From a virus: a DNA stretch of 64,000 nucleotides. The translations under genes were made by a program, and so were the position numbers. Under the pieces are notes generated by a model, which saw only the letters and a list, made by a program, of their open reading frames with translations, was not told where the DNA came from and made no database searches. Below, in pieces: positions 1 through 9,400 of this stretch. Each line of letters opens with the position of its first letter. The first letter of the stretch is position 1. The stretch is from the IMG/VR virus record IMGVR_UViG_3300044846_005371, positions 1-64,000 of that record, one strand, 5' to 3'.

Positions 1-1
1 T

Positions 2-121
2 AGAGCAATTAGCGGAAATATCGTCGATAACACAGATCCTAACAATCCAGTAATTGATCAAGTACAGGCTGATTGGACTCAAAGTGATACTGGTGAAGTT
101 TCATATATTAATAATAAACCA
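2..121 (+). repeat. Direct repeat copy 1 of fibre repeat (40 conserved codons)
   Basis: This segment encodes the same 40-residue sequence, with four substitutions, as nt 266-385. The spacing of 264 bases gives an 88-residue repeat unit, and more copies may lie upstream of the window. The DNA copies differ at many third positions, so this is an old duplication. Confidence 0.85.
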
Positions 122-3100
122 AATGTTACTCAAGATGGAACAACAGTTGTAATCGGAGATACTTTATACTTGGATACTATTTCAGACGATGTTACAAACG
201 TTTCAGAAAATACTTTTCTAGTAATATTACCTAGCGGAGAAGTTCAGTATACTCAAGAAGTAGTTAGAGCTGTGAGTGGAAACATTGTAGACAACACGGA
301 TCCAAATAATCCGGTAATCGATCAAGTACAGGCCGACTGGAATCAGACAGATACTAATGAAGTTTCTTACATTAATAATAAGCCAGATATTTTGTGGATA
401 AATGGTGATGGATATAACTCAATAATTCCAAAATATGTAGATGACGTGGCAATGCCTGTTGCTTTGGGGACGTGGTCGACTGCATATGGTAAAAGTAATA
501 TCGCATCTACTCTTTCTTCAAAAGCAGAAGGCTATTTCTCAGTAACTGGAGAAAAATTATATTATTCAAAGAATGAATTTTCGTTTCCATATTCTGACTC
601 AATTAGAATAAAAAATGTAAATAAGTATGAATTTTATGGAAACTTACTGGCTCAAGTAATAACTAAAGTATACTTGCTAATTCCTCAATCTACTTCTACT
701 AGTGACCAGTACGATCAAGATTACTTACAAAATATAGATATTTGGGAATCAGCATCGATTACCGATTCATTTATAGTAGGAGAAGACATTATTATTATTT
801 TGGATGTTAGCGGATTATCTGCTCAATTATCACAAGCAGTTCAGCTAATATTTAGACATGTTGCACTAGCGAACGAAAGGCCTGGAATAAGCGTACATGG
901 CACAAATACTTCAGCATTCGGTGAAGGCTCGCATGCAGAGGGAGGATTAACTAGAGCAACTGGAAAGTTTTCGCATGCCTCTGGATATTTAACAGAATCT
1001 GATGGTCCTGCTTCGTTCTCCTTAGGAAACTCAACTAGAGCAATAGGAGAAAATTCAGTATCTGCTGGTGAGAATACGATAGCCGCTAAGTCAAACTCTA
1101 AGGCAAGCGGACAAAAGTCATTTGCAGGAGTTTCAGTATGGCCGGAAGATGTTATGTATTCAATAGCGAGCGATGTCTTTGAACTACCTGATGATTATAC
1201 TAGCTATTTTAATGTGGGTGATCCTTTGCCTGCGTACCAAGCATATAGCGAACCTACATCAGAACTTCCGAGAGTTTTTACATATGGAAACATTGAACGG
1301 GTTTACTCTAGATATGTTGCAAATACTGTCTTGTTGCCTGGTTCAGATAGTTTAGAGAACTTTGCGGCTGCTATGCGAGGTTGTGTTAAATTAAAAAACG
1401 GACTGCATTTTGCAGTATATGGCACTTCTAGCACATACGGAAGTACTCAACACGATGGATTAATAATACTCGATAATAATTTTAATGTTGTCGCAACTCC
1501 ATCTATCGTAACACAGGATGATAACGGTAATCCGATAAATTCGTATATTTACAAAGTAATAGAATGCGAGGACGGCTCACTGATTGTTGTTGGAACCTTT
1601 ACTGAAATTAACAGCATAGAGTGTAGAGGAGTTGCTAAATTTGACAGATCATATGATCCAGTAGATTCCTTTAACTCAGCAATTGGTGAAGGATTTACTC
1701 ATAGTTCAAACGCGTATCCTGTCCACGGCGTCCCTGCAATATATGACGTAGCTGAAACTAAGGACGGCCACCTCATAATTTCCGGATACTTCGATGAATA
1801 TCAAGGTGATCTAAACATCGTCAAAGGATTCACTAAGATTGATTTTAATACTGGTGCATTAAACATTAATTTCTCAGTCTTTGCAGAGCCACTGAGTGCT
1901 GAAAATTTTAGTTTGTTAGTTGGAGATGATAACACTACGTATATTGCTATGAATGGGCCGATATACTCTAACTATGCGTTTACTAATACTTTGATAACTT
2001 CTAAGGGAATTTGTAGGCTAATGGATGCAAATGGAACATCGGCTATTACGATGGGAGCATGTAATGATGTAGTTAAGAGTATTTGTTTTAATAGAACAAA
2101 GACTGAGGTGATTTTAGGTGGAATATTTACATCCATATCCGACACGTATTCAAATACGTCATCAAGTTCGTTAGTTTCAGTTACAGCAGACTCGCTTAGT
2201 TTAGAATCAAATTGGCAAGGCTTTAATAACTCAGGAAGTTGGGCGAATAATGGAGTCCTCTCTATTAATCTCATGGAAAATGGAGAGTTTATGGTTGGAC
2301 TTGGTGATAGTGGCACAACTGAGTACCAAGGAATCTCTTGCAATAATACAGTTATCGTAACTCATTATGGTGCGTTAAGAGTGGAGCTATGCGAGACTGG
2401 CGGAACTCTTTTGGGATCACATCTGTATCCTCCATATGGAATGATTGAGCTTTCTACTGGCGATATAATATGTGTCGGAAAAATAAATCAAGTAGACCTA
2501 ACAGTTGGATACAACAATATTTTCAGAATAAGTAACGATGGCTCTTCAATTAGAACAACAGTTATCGCGGATTCTGAATATCCATGGATTAATGGAAAGG
2601 ACTATTTGATGCAAATACGACACGACACCGGCGAGCTTTCTAGTTCATTTTCACATGGAGAGAATGTAGCGGCGATCGGCCGAAGATCAATAACACTAGG
2701 GAGCAATAGTGTTGCACTAGCTGAAGATTCGATCACTCTAGGCACAGAGGCAGTTGGAGTATCAGATAAAGCAATTACGTTTTCATCCAGATCGATAGAA
2801 AGAGCAGGCGATGCACAAAACGTCGTATTTACTGGAGCGTATGAAGGATATATCATGAACAGTGGTCAAAAACACGAACTTGCTCAAGTATACATCCATA
2901 GCGATTTGAATGGAGCAGTTACTCTTGAAAAAATATTTAGCGTTTTTATAAATATAGTCGGCGTAGTCATCCAGCCTGGAACAAGCGGATTAAATATTGG
3001 AGATACAATATCATTAGGGTCACAATTACTAGTAAGATACGATCCGATTGCAGATACTATACTTATGCAAGACTGGAAAGAACTATATGGGCTTGGAGAA

Positions 3101-3268
3101 ATCTTCACAGCTGCAAGTACCCCAGGATACGTATTTGTCGATAATATTGCTCCAGGCAAATTTGTATTCTACTACCAAAATTCTGGATTTACTTTCGCGA
3201 ATGGTGATGGTTTGATTAGATTCTCAGCGACCTTTAATATGACTGAAGTGAGCGTATCTAGTTACTAA
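2..3268 (+). CDS. Tail fibre/adhesin with YadA-like head repeats and delta-60-type propeller (5' partial)
   Basis: The reading frame is open from base 2, so the gene starts upstream of the window; the first in-window start-like codon (TTG at 170) lies inside a repeat array and is not a true start. The N-terminal visible part carries two copies of an 88-residue repeat containing the QADW-type and YINNKP motifs common in phage fibres. Around nt 895-1130 and 2641-2810 there are YadA-head-like repeats (SxAxGxxSxAxG pattern), known from trimeric adhesins. Between them, nt 1540-2550 holds several delta-60-like repeats (DGxxIVxGxF pattern), expected to form a beta-propeller. I infer a trimeric host-binding or long-fibre protein. 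The C-terminus (nt 2815-3265) resembles no domain I can name. It leads a run of plus-strand fibre genes. Tail-fibre role is likely; the exact part of the virion is unknown. Confidence 0.8.
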   Translation, partial: RAISGNIVDNTDPNNPVIDQVQADWTQSDTGEVSYINNKPNVTQDGTTVVIGDTLYLDTISDDVTNVSENTFLVILPSGEVQYTQEVVRAVSGNIVDNTDPNNPVIDQVQADWNQTDTNEVSYINNKPDILWINGDGYNSIIPKYVDDVAMPVALGTWSTAYGKSNIASTLSSKAEGYFSVTGEKLYYSKNEFSFPYSDSIRIKNVNKYEFYGNLLAQVITKVYLLIPQSTSTSDQYDQDYLQNIDIWESASITDSFIVGEDIIIILDVSGLSAQLSQAVQLIFRHVALANERPGISVHGTNTSAFGEGSHAEGGLTRATGKFSHASGYLTESDGPASFSLGNSTRAIGENSVSAGENTIAAKSNSKASGQKSFAGVSVWPEDVMYSIASDVFELPDDYTSYFNVGDPLPAYQAYSEPTSELPRVFTYGNIERVYSRYVANTVLLPGSDSLENFAAAMRGCVKLKNGLHFAVYGTSSTYGSTQHDGLIILDNNFNVVATPSIVTQDDNGNPINSYIYKVIECEDGSLIVVGTFTEINSIECRGVAKFDRSYDPVDSFNSAIGEGFTHSSNAYPVHGVPAIYDVAETKDGHLIISGYFDEYQGDLNIVKGFTKIDFNTGALNINFSVFAEPLSAENFSLLVGDDNTTYIAMNGPIYSNYAFTNTLITSKGICRLMDANGTSAITMGACNDVVKSICFNRTKTEVILGGIFTSISDTYSNTSSSSLVSVTADSLSLESNWQGFNNSGSWANNGVLSINLMENGEFMVGLGDSGTTEYQGISCNNTVIVTHYGALRVELCETGGTLLGSHLYPPYGMIELSTGDIICVGKINQVDLTVGYNNIFRISNDGSSIRTTVIADSEYPWINGKDYLMQIRHDTGELSSSFSHGENVAAIGRRSITLGSNSVALAEDSITLGTEAVGVSDKAITFSSRSIERAGDAQNVVFTGAYEGYIMNSGQKHELAQVYIHSDLNGAVTLEKIFSVFINIVGVVIQPGTSGLNIGDTISLGSQLLVRYDPIADTILMQDWKELYGLGEIFTAASTPGYVFVDNIAPGKFVFYYQNSGFTFANGDGLIRFSATFNMTEVSVSSY
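266..385 (+). repeat. Direct repeat copy 2 of fibre repeat
   Basis: This is the second copy of the 40-codon block at nt 2-121, in the same frame and 264 bases downstream. It begins at an Arg-Ala pair and ends at a conserved Asn-Lys-Pro. Confidence 0.85.
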
Positions 3269-3288
3269 AAATTAAAAAATTATAGAAA

Positions 3289-4821
3289 ATGTCAATATAC
3301 TCAAAATTAAATGCAGCAAAGAAGAAGATCTCAGGATCTAGCTTAACTCAATTAGTAGGTACAGTAAACTCAAATGTAACCAATCTAGCTGACGCTAATT
3401 TACAATTATTGGACAACATAAACTATAACGAGACTCTAAATAGCATGCAGTTTTTCAAGGCAACGCTTGATGAAATTGATATTTTAGAACAGCTTTCGCT
3501 TGTGCAAAATGGAGTAACTAACTTAACTATTGATAACTCAGGTAGAATAGACGCAAAAGACATATTGACAGTTGTTTCTGAAACTAAACGTCAGAGATTT
3601 ACGGACTTTCCTGACTATCCGGAAGTAGGAGTACCTGGTGAAATTATTTACACAGGAATCATGTCTGGTGTACCAGAAAGCGAATTATTCAATCAATTAT
3701 TTGGAGAAGATCTTATTGCATACTTTGACGATAGAGGTTGGGTAAGTTTAACTGATGGGTCAGGAGGAGGTGGAGGAAATCCTATAGAGATACAGTGGGA
3801 TGAAGATGTTATTACTCAAAATGTTAGCTCAATAAATTTTACAGGAGAAGGAGTAGCTTCAATAACTAATATAGGAAATGATGTGACGATTAACCTTCAA
3901 GGTGGAGGAGGACCTTCTGTGACAGTTGAGGCAAATACTGGATTAGACCTAACTGGTAATGTTCTTTCAACTACGTTTAACAGCACGCTGAGCCCTACAT
4001 TAGCTTTACCTGCAGCATTTAGAGGAATTGCACAAGGAACTACTGTCCAGGACCTAACTCAATATTCTTTGCTAGAGATCCTTGAAAAAATAATATTTCC
4101 TCAAGTGCCACCTACATATACTAGTCCATCTACTGTAATTAATGTGACTCCTACTGGATTATTAGAAATAGGCTTGCCTCACACTGTTACTGGATCAGTA
4201 AGCTTTATTCAAAATGATGCAGGTGCGGCAACTACCTATAGAATTAAGAAAGGAACATCAACGATCAGTACAAGCACAACGTTTAGTGAAACGTTTACTG
4301 ATACTACACCAACTCTTAGATCATACACATCCGAAGTTGACTACGCACAGGGCCCATTAAAAAATGATAATTTTGGACAACCGTATCCGACTGGACGCAT
4401 TAATGCAGGTACAGTAACCTCTACTCCAAAGACAGTAAAAACAATATTTCCTTACTTTTATGGAGTTACACAGTCATCGACTACTACTCTAACTGCAGCT
4501 GATGTAATTGGAGGAACGCCTGTCCTAGCTGAATCAGATGTAAGTATTTCAATCACGTTTGGAAGCACAAGTTCCCAAAAGTCATGGTTTGCTATCCCAG
4601 CGTCAGAAGGAAGTCAAACTACTAAAGACGATGAGTACACGAGCTATTTTGTAACTTCTTTGAATCAAGGGCAAATAGGTGGAACAAACGTTTGGCAATC
4701 TCCATATTCAATCGTAGTCACAGTAAATTCAATATCTCACGAATATTGGATATACCAGACAGCGTATGGAACAGCTTTCGTAAACGCAAACGGTCAAAAT
4801 ATTCCAGTAACCTTTAGCTAA
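3289..4821 (+). CDS. Tail fibre protein with glycine hinge and paralogous C-terminal domain
   Basis: A 510-residue protein. The ATG follows an A-rich leader typical of Bacteroidota genes. The N-terminal third looks like a virion-attachment region; a glycine run (nt 3760-3780) forms a hinge, and a second glycine run occurs at nt 3901-3915. The C-terminal part from about nt 4100 (PTYTSP onward) matches, by eye, the C-terminal domain of the next gene: both have a PTYT start, a conserved NDAG, a DNFG and a YxxGV aromatic motif in the same order. I therefore read the two as paralogous fibre tips with different stems, this one lacking the Gly-Thr-Ser stem. No enzymatic motif is visible. Function as a fibre or tip protein is inferred from context. 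Confidence 0.7.
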   Translation: MSIYSKLNAAKKKISGSSLTQLVGTVNSNVTNLADANLQLLDNINYNETLNSMQFFKATLDEIDILEQLSLVQNGVTNLTIDNSGRIDAKDILTVVSETKRQRFTDFPDYPEVGVPGEIIYTGIMSGVPESELFNQLFGEDLIAYFDDRGWVSLTDGSGGGGGNPIEIQWDEDVITQNVSSINFTGEGVASITNIGNDVTINLQGGGGPSVTVEANTGLDLTGNVLSTTFNSTLSPTLALPAAFRGIAQGTTVQDLTQYSLLEILEKIIFPQVPPTYTSPSTVINVTPTGLLEIGLPHTVTGSVSFIQNDAGAATTYRIKKGTSTISTSTTFSETFTDTTPTLRSYTSEVDYAQGPLKNDNFGQPYPTGRINAGTVTSTPKTVKTIFPYFYGVTQSSTTTLTAADVIGGTPVLAESDVSISITFGSTSSQKSWFAIPASEGSQTTKDDEYTSYFVTSLNQGQIGGTNVWQSPYSIVVTVNSISHEYWIYQTAYGTAFVNANGQNIPVTFS

Positions 4822-4827
4822 TTCTAA

Positions 4828-4835
4828 AATAAATA
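4828..4835 (+). promoter_or_regulatory. AATAAATA late-promoter-like motif
   Basis: AATAAATA sits 18 bases before the ATG at 4854. It is one mismatch from the T4 late promoter TATAAATA, and the same octamer recurs before several structural genes here. Confidence 0.4.
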
Positions 4836-4853
4836 ATTTGAGAGAGTTCTACT

Positions 4854-6428
4854 ATGCCTATAATAATTAACGATAATTTTCAAGTAAATGCACCAAGATC
4901 GATTGACTCTAGGTTAGTACTTGATAATTTAACTGCAGCCACTGCCTTGGATGTGAACTATAATTATCCTAACATGATCGTTTGGATAAAGGATGTCAAA
5001 GCTTTTTACTATCTAAAGGACGGGGAATCTGGAAATAATGTTTCCCATTGGCAGCTAGTTGAAATGGGAGGAACTAGCGGAGCGGGCAGCAGTGGAACTA
5101 GTGGAGAAGCTGGTACTAGCGGAACTAGTGGCAAGTCAGGTACTTCAGGTACTAGCGGAACTTCTGGAGCAACAGGTACTTCAGGCACAAGTGGAGTAAG
5201 CGGTACCTCAGGCACAAGTGGAGTAAGTGGTACATCAGGAACTAGTGGTGCAAGCGGATCTAGTGGAACAAGCGGAGTAGGTTCTCCTGGAACAAGCGGC
5301 ACGAGTGGTGAAGGTTCTCCTGGATCTAGCGGTACTAGTGGTGAAGGTTCTCCTGGATCTAGCGGCACTAGTGGTACTTCTCCAATAGTCAGCACAAATG
5401 ATGTTTTACAATTAAATTCAGGCGTATTATCGACTCTATATCAAACTAGCGTACCGGATTCGGTGTTATCGACGGCAGTTGGTGCTGCACCAGCAACACT
5501 AGCTAGCACTTGGAAAACTAGAAACTTAATTCAAGTGCTGGACGCTATTTTATTTCAAACTCAGAACCCAACATATACGATTCCAACTATCGCAATATCG
5601 CCGGTTTCTGGATTTACTAATGGTCAGGTATTTGAAGTTGGGGCAAGCATTTCTCCAGTATTAAAAACTACTGGGACAGAGAATGACGCTGGCGTATTTA
5701 CTCAACTTGAAATACTTAGGGGAGCATCTGTTCTCGGAACTCAAACAAGTTTAAGCGGAGTTTTAACTACTGCGATAATAGCACAGCATGGATACCCAGA
5801 TCCGAACAATCCAAATTATTATTATGATTATCAATTGGCCGATACTGGAACAACGGTTGTTCCTCTTGGAACCACGAGTTACACAGGTAGAGGAAATTAC
5901 TCAGCCGGTTTAGCAAAGCAAGATAATTTTGGAAATACTGATGCTAGAGCATTTCAAACTAGAAACGTAAATGCTCCACAAGCAGCATCAACCAACTTTA
6001 CATCAAGTTCAATATCGTTTACTGGAGTTTATCCATGGTATTGGGGAGTATCGTCGACTGAGCTGTCAGTGTCAGACATATTAGATCTTTTGAATAACCC
6101 ATTAAGTTCTGGAGTAAATAAAGTGACAGCTGATTCTACTTTAACAATATCTGTTACTAACTGGGGAGCAACTGGTCAATACTTATGGTTTGCAACACCT
6201 GCAACAAGCACAACTAAAACTATTTGGTATGTTAATGATTCAAATACTTCTGTAATTGGAGGAACCGGCTCAACTAACTTGTTTAATGCACCAGTCACTC
6301 AACTTGTGACAACAAGTAGACCTTTAGGATTATGGTCAAACGTTAACTATAAGATATATCGAGGAGGTTATCCAACTTCACATAAAGATCCTGGAAATTT
6401 ACCAGCAATGCAATTGCGAAATACTTAA
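4854..6428 (+). CDS. Short collagen-like fibre protein with Gly-Thr-Ser stem
   Basis: A 524-residue protein in three parts. Residues 1-71 begin with an IIINDNFQVNAP-type motif that also opens the next gene product (ININDNHSVQAP), so both probably share an attachment site. Residues about 72-177 are Gly-X-Y repeats dominated by GTS, GSS and GVS, with a few GSP triplets and breaks such as GVG and GEG near the end. Residues about 178-524 form the C-terminal domain shared with the preceding gene (PTYTIP, NDAG, DNFG and YPWYWGV motifs in order). The stem is expected to trimerise as a collagen-like rod. Its Thr and Ser residues are candidate O-glycosylation sites for the transferases encoded downstream (inference). 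Confidence 0.8.
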   Translation: MPIIINDNFQVNAPRSIDSRLVLDNLTAATALDVNYNYPNMIVWIKDVKAFYYLKDGESGNNVSHWQLVEMGGTSGAGSSGTSGEAGTSGTSGKSGTSGTSGTSGATGTSGTSGVSGTSGTSGVSGTSGTSGASGSSGTSGVGSPGTSGTSGEGSPGSSGTSGEGSPGSSGTSGTSPIVSTNDVLQLNSGVLSTLYQTSVPDSVLSTAVGAAPATLASTWKTRNLIQVLDAILFQTQNPTYTIPTIAISPVSGFTNGQVFEVGASISPVLKTTGTENDAGVFTQLEILRGASVLGTQTSLSGVLTTAIIAQHGYPDPNNPNYYYDYQLADTGTTVVPLGTTSYTGRGNYSAGLAKQDNFGNTDARAFQTRNVNAPQAASTNFTSSSISFTGVYPWYWGVSSTELSVSDILDLLNNPLSSGVNKVTADSTLTISVTNWGATGQYLWFATPATSTTKTIWYVNDSNTSVIGGTGSTNLFNAPVTQLVTTSRPLGLWSNVNYKIYRGGYPTSHKDPGNLPAMQLRNT

Positions 6429-6443
6429 TGAGATAGATAAACT

Positions 6444-6450
6444 AGAGGAA
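6444..6450 (+). promoter_or_regulatory. Shine-Dalgarno-like AGAGGAA before the giant fibre gene
   Basis: AGAGGAA lies 7 bases before the ATG at 6458. Most genes in this window have A-rich leaders without such a sequence, so this start stands out and supports ATG 6458. Confidence 0.4.
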
Positions 6451-6457
6451 TACTAAG

Positions 6458-9400
6458 ATGGCAATAAATATAAACGATAATCACAGCGTACAAGCGCCTA
6501 AGCCAAATGATGCAAGGTATGGACCTTGGTCATCAGTTGCTGCTGCAAATACGGGTGTGCCTTCTTACAATCGATATCAGGGCTTAACTGTAGGAATCTA
6601 TGAAAATGGAAATCCAGGAGATGCTGTAATAGAATATTGGTATCAATCTGGAACGGCTGATGCGAATTTAGTTATTAAAACTGTCGCAGGTACTGCTGGT
6701 TCGGGTGGAACAGGAACCGCAGGTACCTCAGGTGAAACTGGAACGGCTGGAACGAGTGGAGAAACTGGCACATCAGGAACTTCTGGAACAAGCGGAACAT
6801 CTGGAATATCTGGCACCAATGGAACAAGCGGAACCTCTGGAATATCTGGCACAAACGGCACAAGCGGTGTATCTGGTTCAAGCGGTACAAGCGGAGCTAC
6901 TGGAACAAGCGGTACCTCTGGTGCAACCGGTTCAAGCGGTACATCTGGTGCAACCGGTTCAAGTGGTACATCTGGTGAAACAGGTTCAAGTGGTACAAGC
7001 GGAATGGCAGGTTCAAGTGGAACGTCAGGCACTAGTAATACATATGTTGGTCAAACTAATGCAGGCCAATCATTTAATTTAACTTCACTCGCATCAACTC
7101 AAAGTTTTAATACGCTACCTGGTTTATCATATACTCCAGGTCAATCAATACTTGTTGCATTAAATGCAAATAATGCATTTACTGGAATCGTTAACTCATA
7201 TACTCCTTCAACTGGTGCAATAGTATTAAATTCTTCAACTGTTTTATATGGATCAGGTGTGCACACTGGAACATGGTCAACTAACTTAGCTGGAGCAGCT
7301 GGTGGAGATGGATCGAGTGGTACTTCTGGCATAGACGGATCGAGTGGTACTTCTGGCATAGACGGATCGAGTGGTACTTCTGGCATAGATGGTACTTCAG
7401 GTACAAGCGGAGTGTCTGGCTCTTCAGGTACGTCCGGCATAGGCGGTACTTCAGGTACAAGCGGAGCGTCAGGCTCTTCAGGTACTTCTGGGACATCTGG
7501 AACTTCTGGTGCAAACGGAACAGGTGGAACTTCTGGCACAGGCGGTACTAGTGGAGTATCTGGTTCAAGCGGGACTAGTGGAGCAGCAGGATCTAGTGGT
7601 ACTTCAGGCACTAGCGGAAAAGCAGGATCTAGCGGTACTTCAGGCACATCTGGTACAAGCGGAGCAGCAGGCTCTAGCGGTACTTCAGGTACTTCTGGTA
7701 CAAGCGGAGCAGCAGGCTCTAGCGGTACTTCAGGAACAAGCGGAGCAGCAGGATCTAGCGGAACTTCAGGTACAAGCGGAGCTACTGGAACTTCTGGCAC
7801 ATCAGGTACAAGTGGAGCTACTGGAACGTCAGGTACCTCAGGTACATCAGGTACTAGTGGAATTTCAGGAACAACTGGTACATCAGGTACGAGTGGAGTT
7901 TCAGGAACAACTGGTACTTCTGGTACAAGCGGAGCCGCAGGATCTAGCGGTACATCTGGTACAAGCGGAGCAGCAGGATCTAGCGGAACTTCAGGTACAA
8001 GCGGAGCAGCAGGCTCTAGTGGTACTTCAGGAACGAGTGGAATTTCAGGTACAACAGGTACATCAGGAACAAGCGGTGCAGGCGGATCTAGCGGTACTTC
8101 CGGTACTTCTGGAGTATCTGGAACGACTGGTACTTCAGGTACAAGTGGGATCACTGGTTCAAGCGGTACAAGCGGAGAAACAGGTACGTCAGGTACAAGC
8201 GGATCTAGCGGTACTTCAGGTGCAGCTGGAACATCAGGCACTTCAGGTACAAGTGGAAAAAGCGACAGATATTTAGGAAATACGATTAGCGGAATAGCTA
8301 TAAATATTTCTAATTTGTCTTCACCTGGGGCAACTTTAACCTTAACTACGTCTAGTGGACTTTCATATAGCCCAGCGCAAAGCATATTAATAGCTAACTC
8401 AGACGGAAGTGTCTCTTTTCAAGGAATAGTAACATCGTATGACCCAGCAAACGGATCAATATCACTATCTAACTTCTCAAATATCATTGGATCTGGTGTA
8501 ATAACATCACAATGGTATACTAATTTGGCTGGAGCATCTGGTGGAGACGGTTCAGACGGATCTAGCGGAACGTCTGGTGCAGCTGGAACATCAGGTACAT
8601 CTGGAACATCTGGTGCAAATGGAACGTCAGGTACAAGTGGAAAATCAGGTACAAGTGGATCATCTGGCACTAGTGGAGTTTCAGGAACAAGCGGCACTTC
8701 AGGTACAAGTGGAGTTTCAGGTACTTCTGGAACAAGTGGAGAAAGTGGCTCTTCAGGTACAAGTGGAGTATCTGGTTCAAGCGGAACCTCTGGTGCAAAT
8801 GGAACTTCGGGTACTTCCGGCACAAGTGGAAAGAACGGTACTTCTGGGACATCTGGCACGAGTGGAGTATCTGGTTCAAGCGGAACCTCTGGTGCAAATG
8901 GAACTTCGGGTACGTCTGGAACTAGTGGAGAAAGTGGTACTTCAGGTACAACTGGAACAAGTGGTACATCTGGCACAAGTGGAGCGAGCGGATCTAGTGG
9001 TTCATCAGGTACTTCAGGCACAAGCGGAAAATCAGGCACAAGCGGTACTTCAGGTACAAGTGGAGTTTCGGGAACAAGCGGATCTAGTGGCACAAACGGA
9101 TCTAGTGGAACAAGCGGAACTAGTGGAGAAAGCGGTACTTCAGGTACAAGTGGAACAAGCGGAAATGCTGGAACAAGCGGGACAGGCGGTACTTCAGGTA
9201 CAAGTGGAAAGAATGGTACGTCTGGGACATCTGGCACATCAGGAACTAGTGGAGCAGCTGGATCTTCGGGCACTAGCGGAGCAGCTGGATCTAGTGGAAC
9301 AAGCGGGATAGCTGGTTCAAGCGGAACCTCAGGTACTAGTAATACATACGTAGGGTCGTCTACTTCTTCTGCAACAATTCCTACATCAACTGGAGGAACA

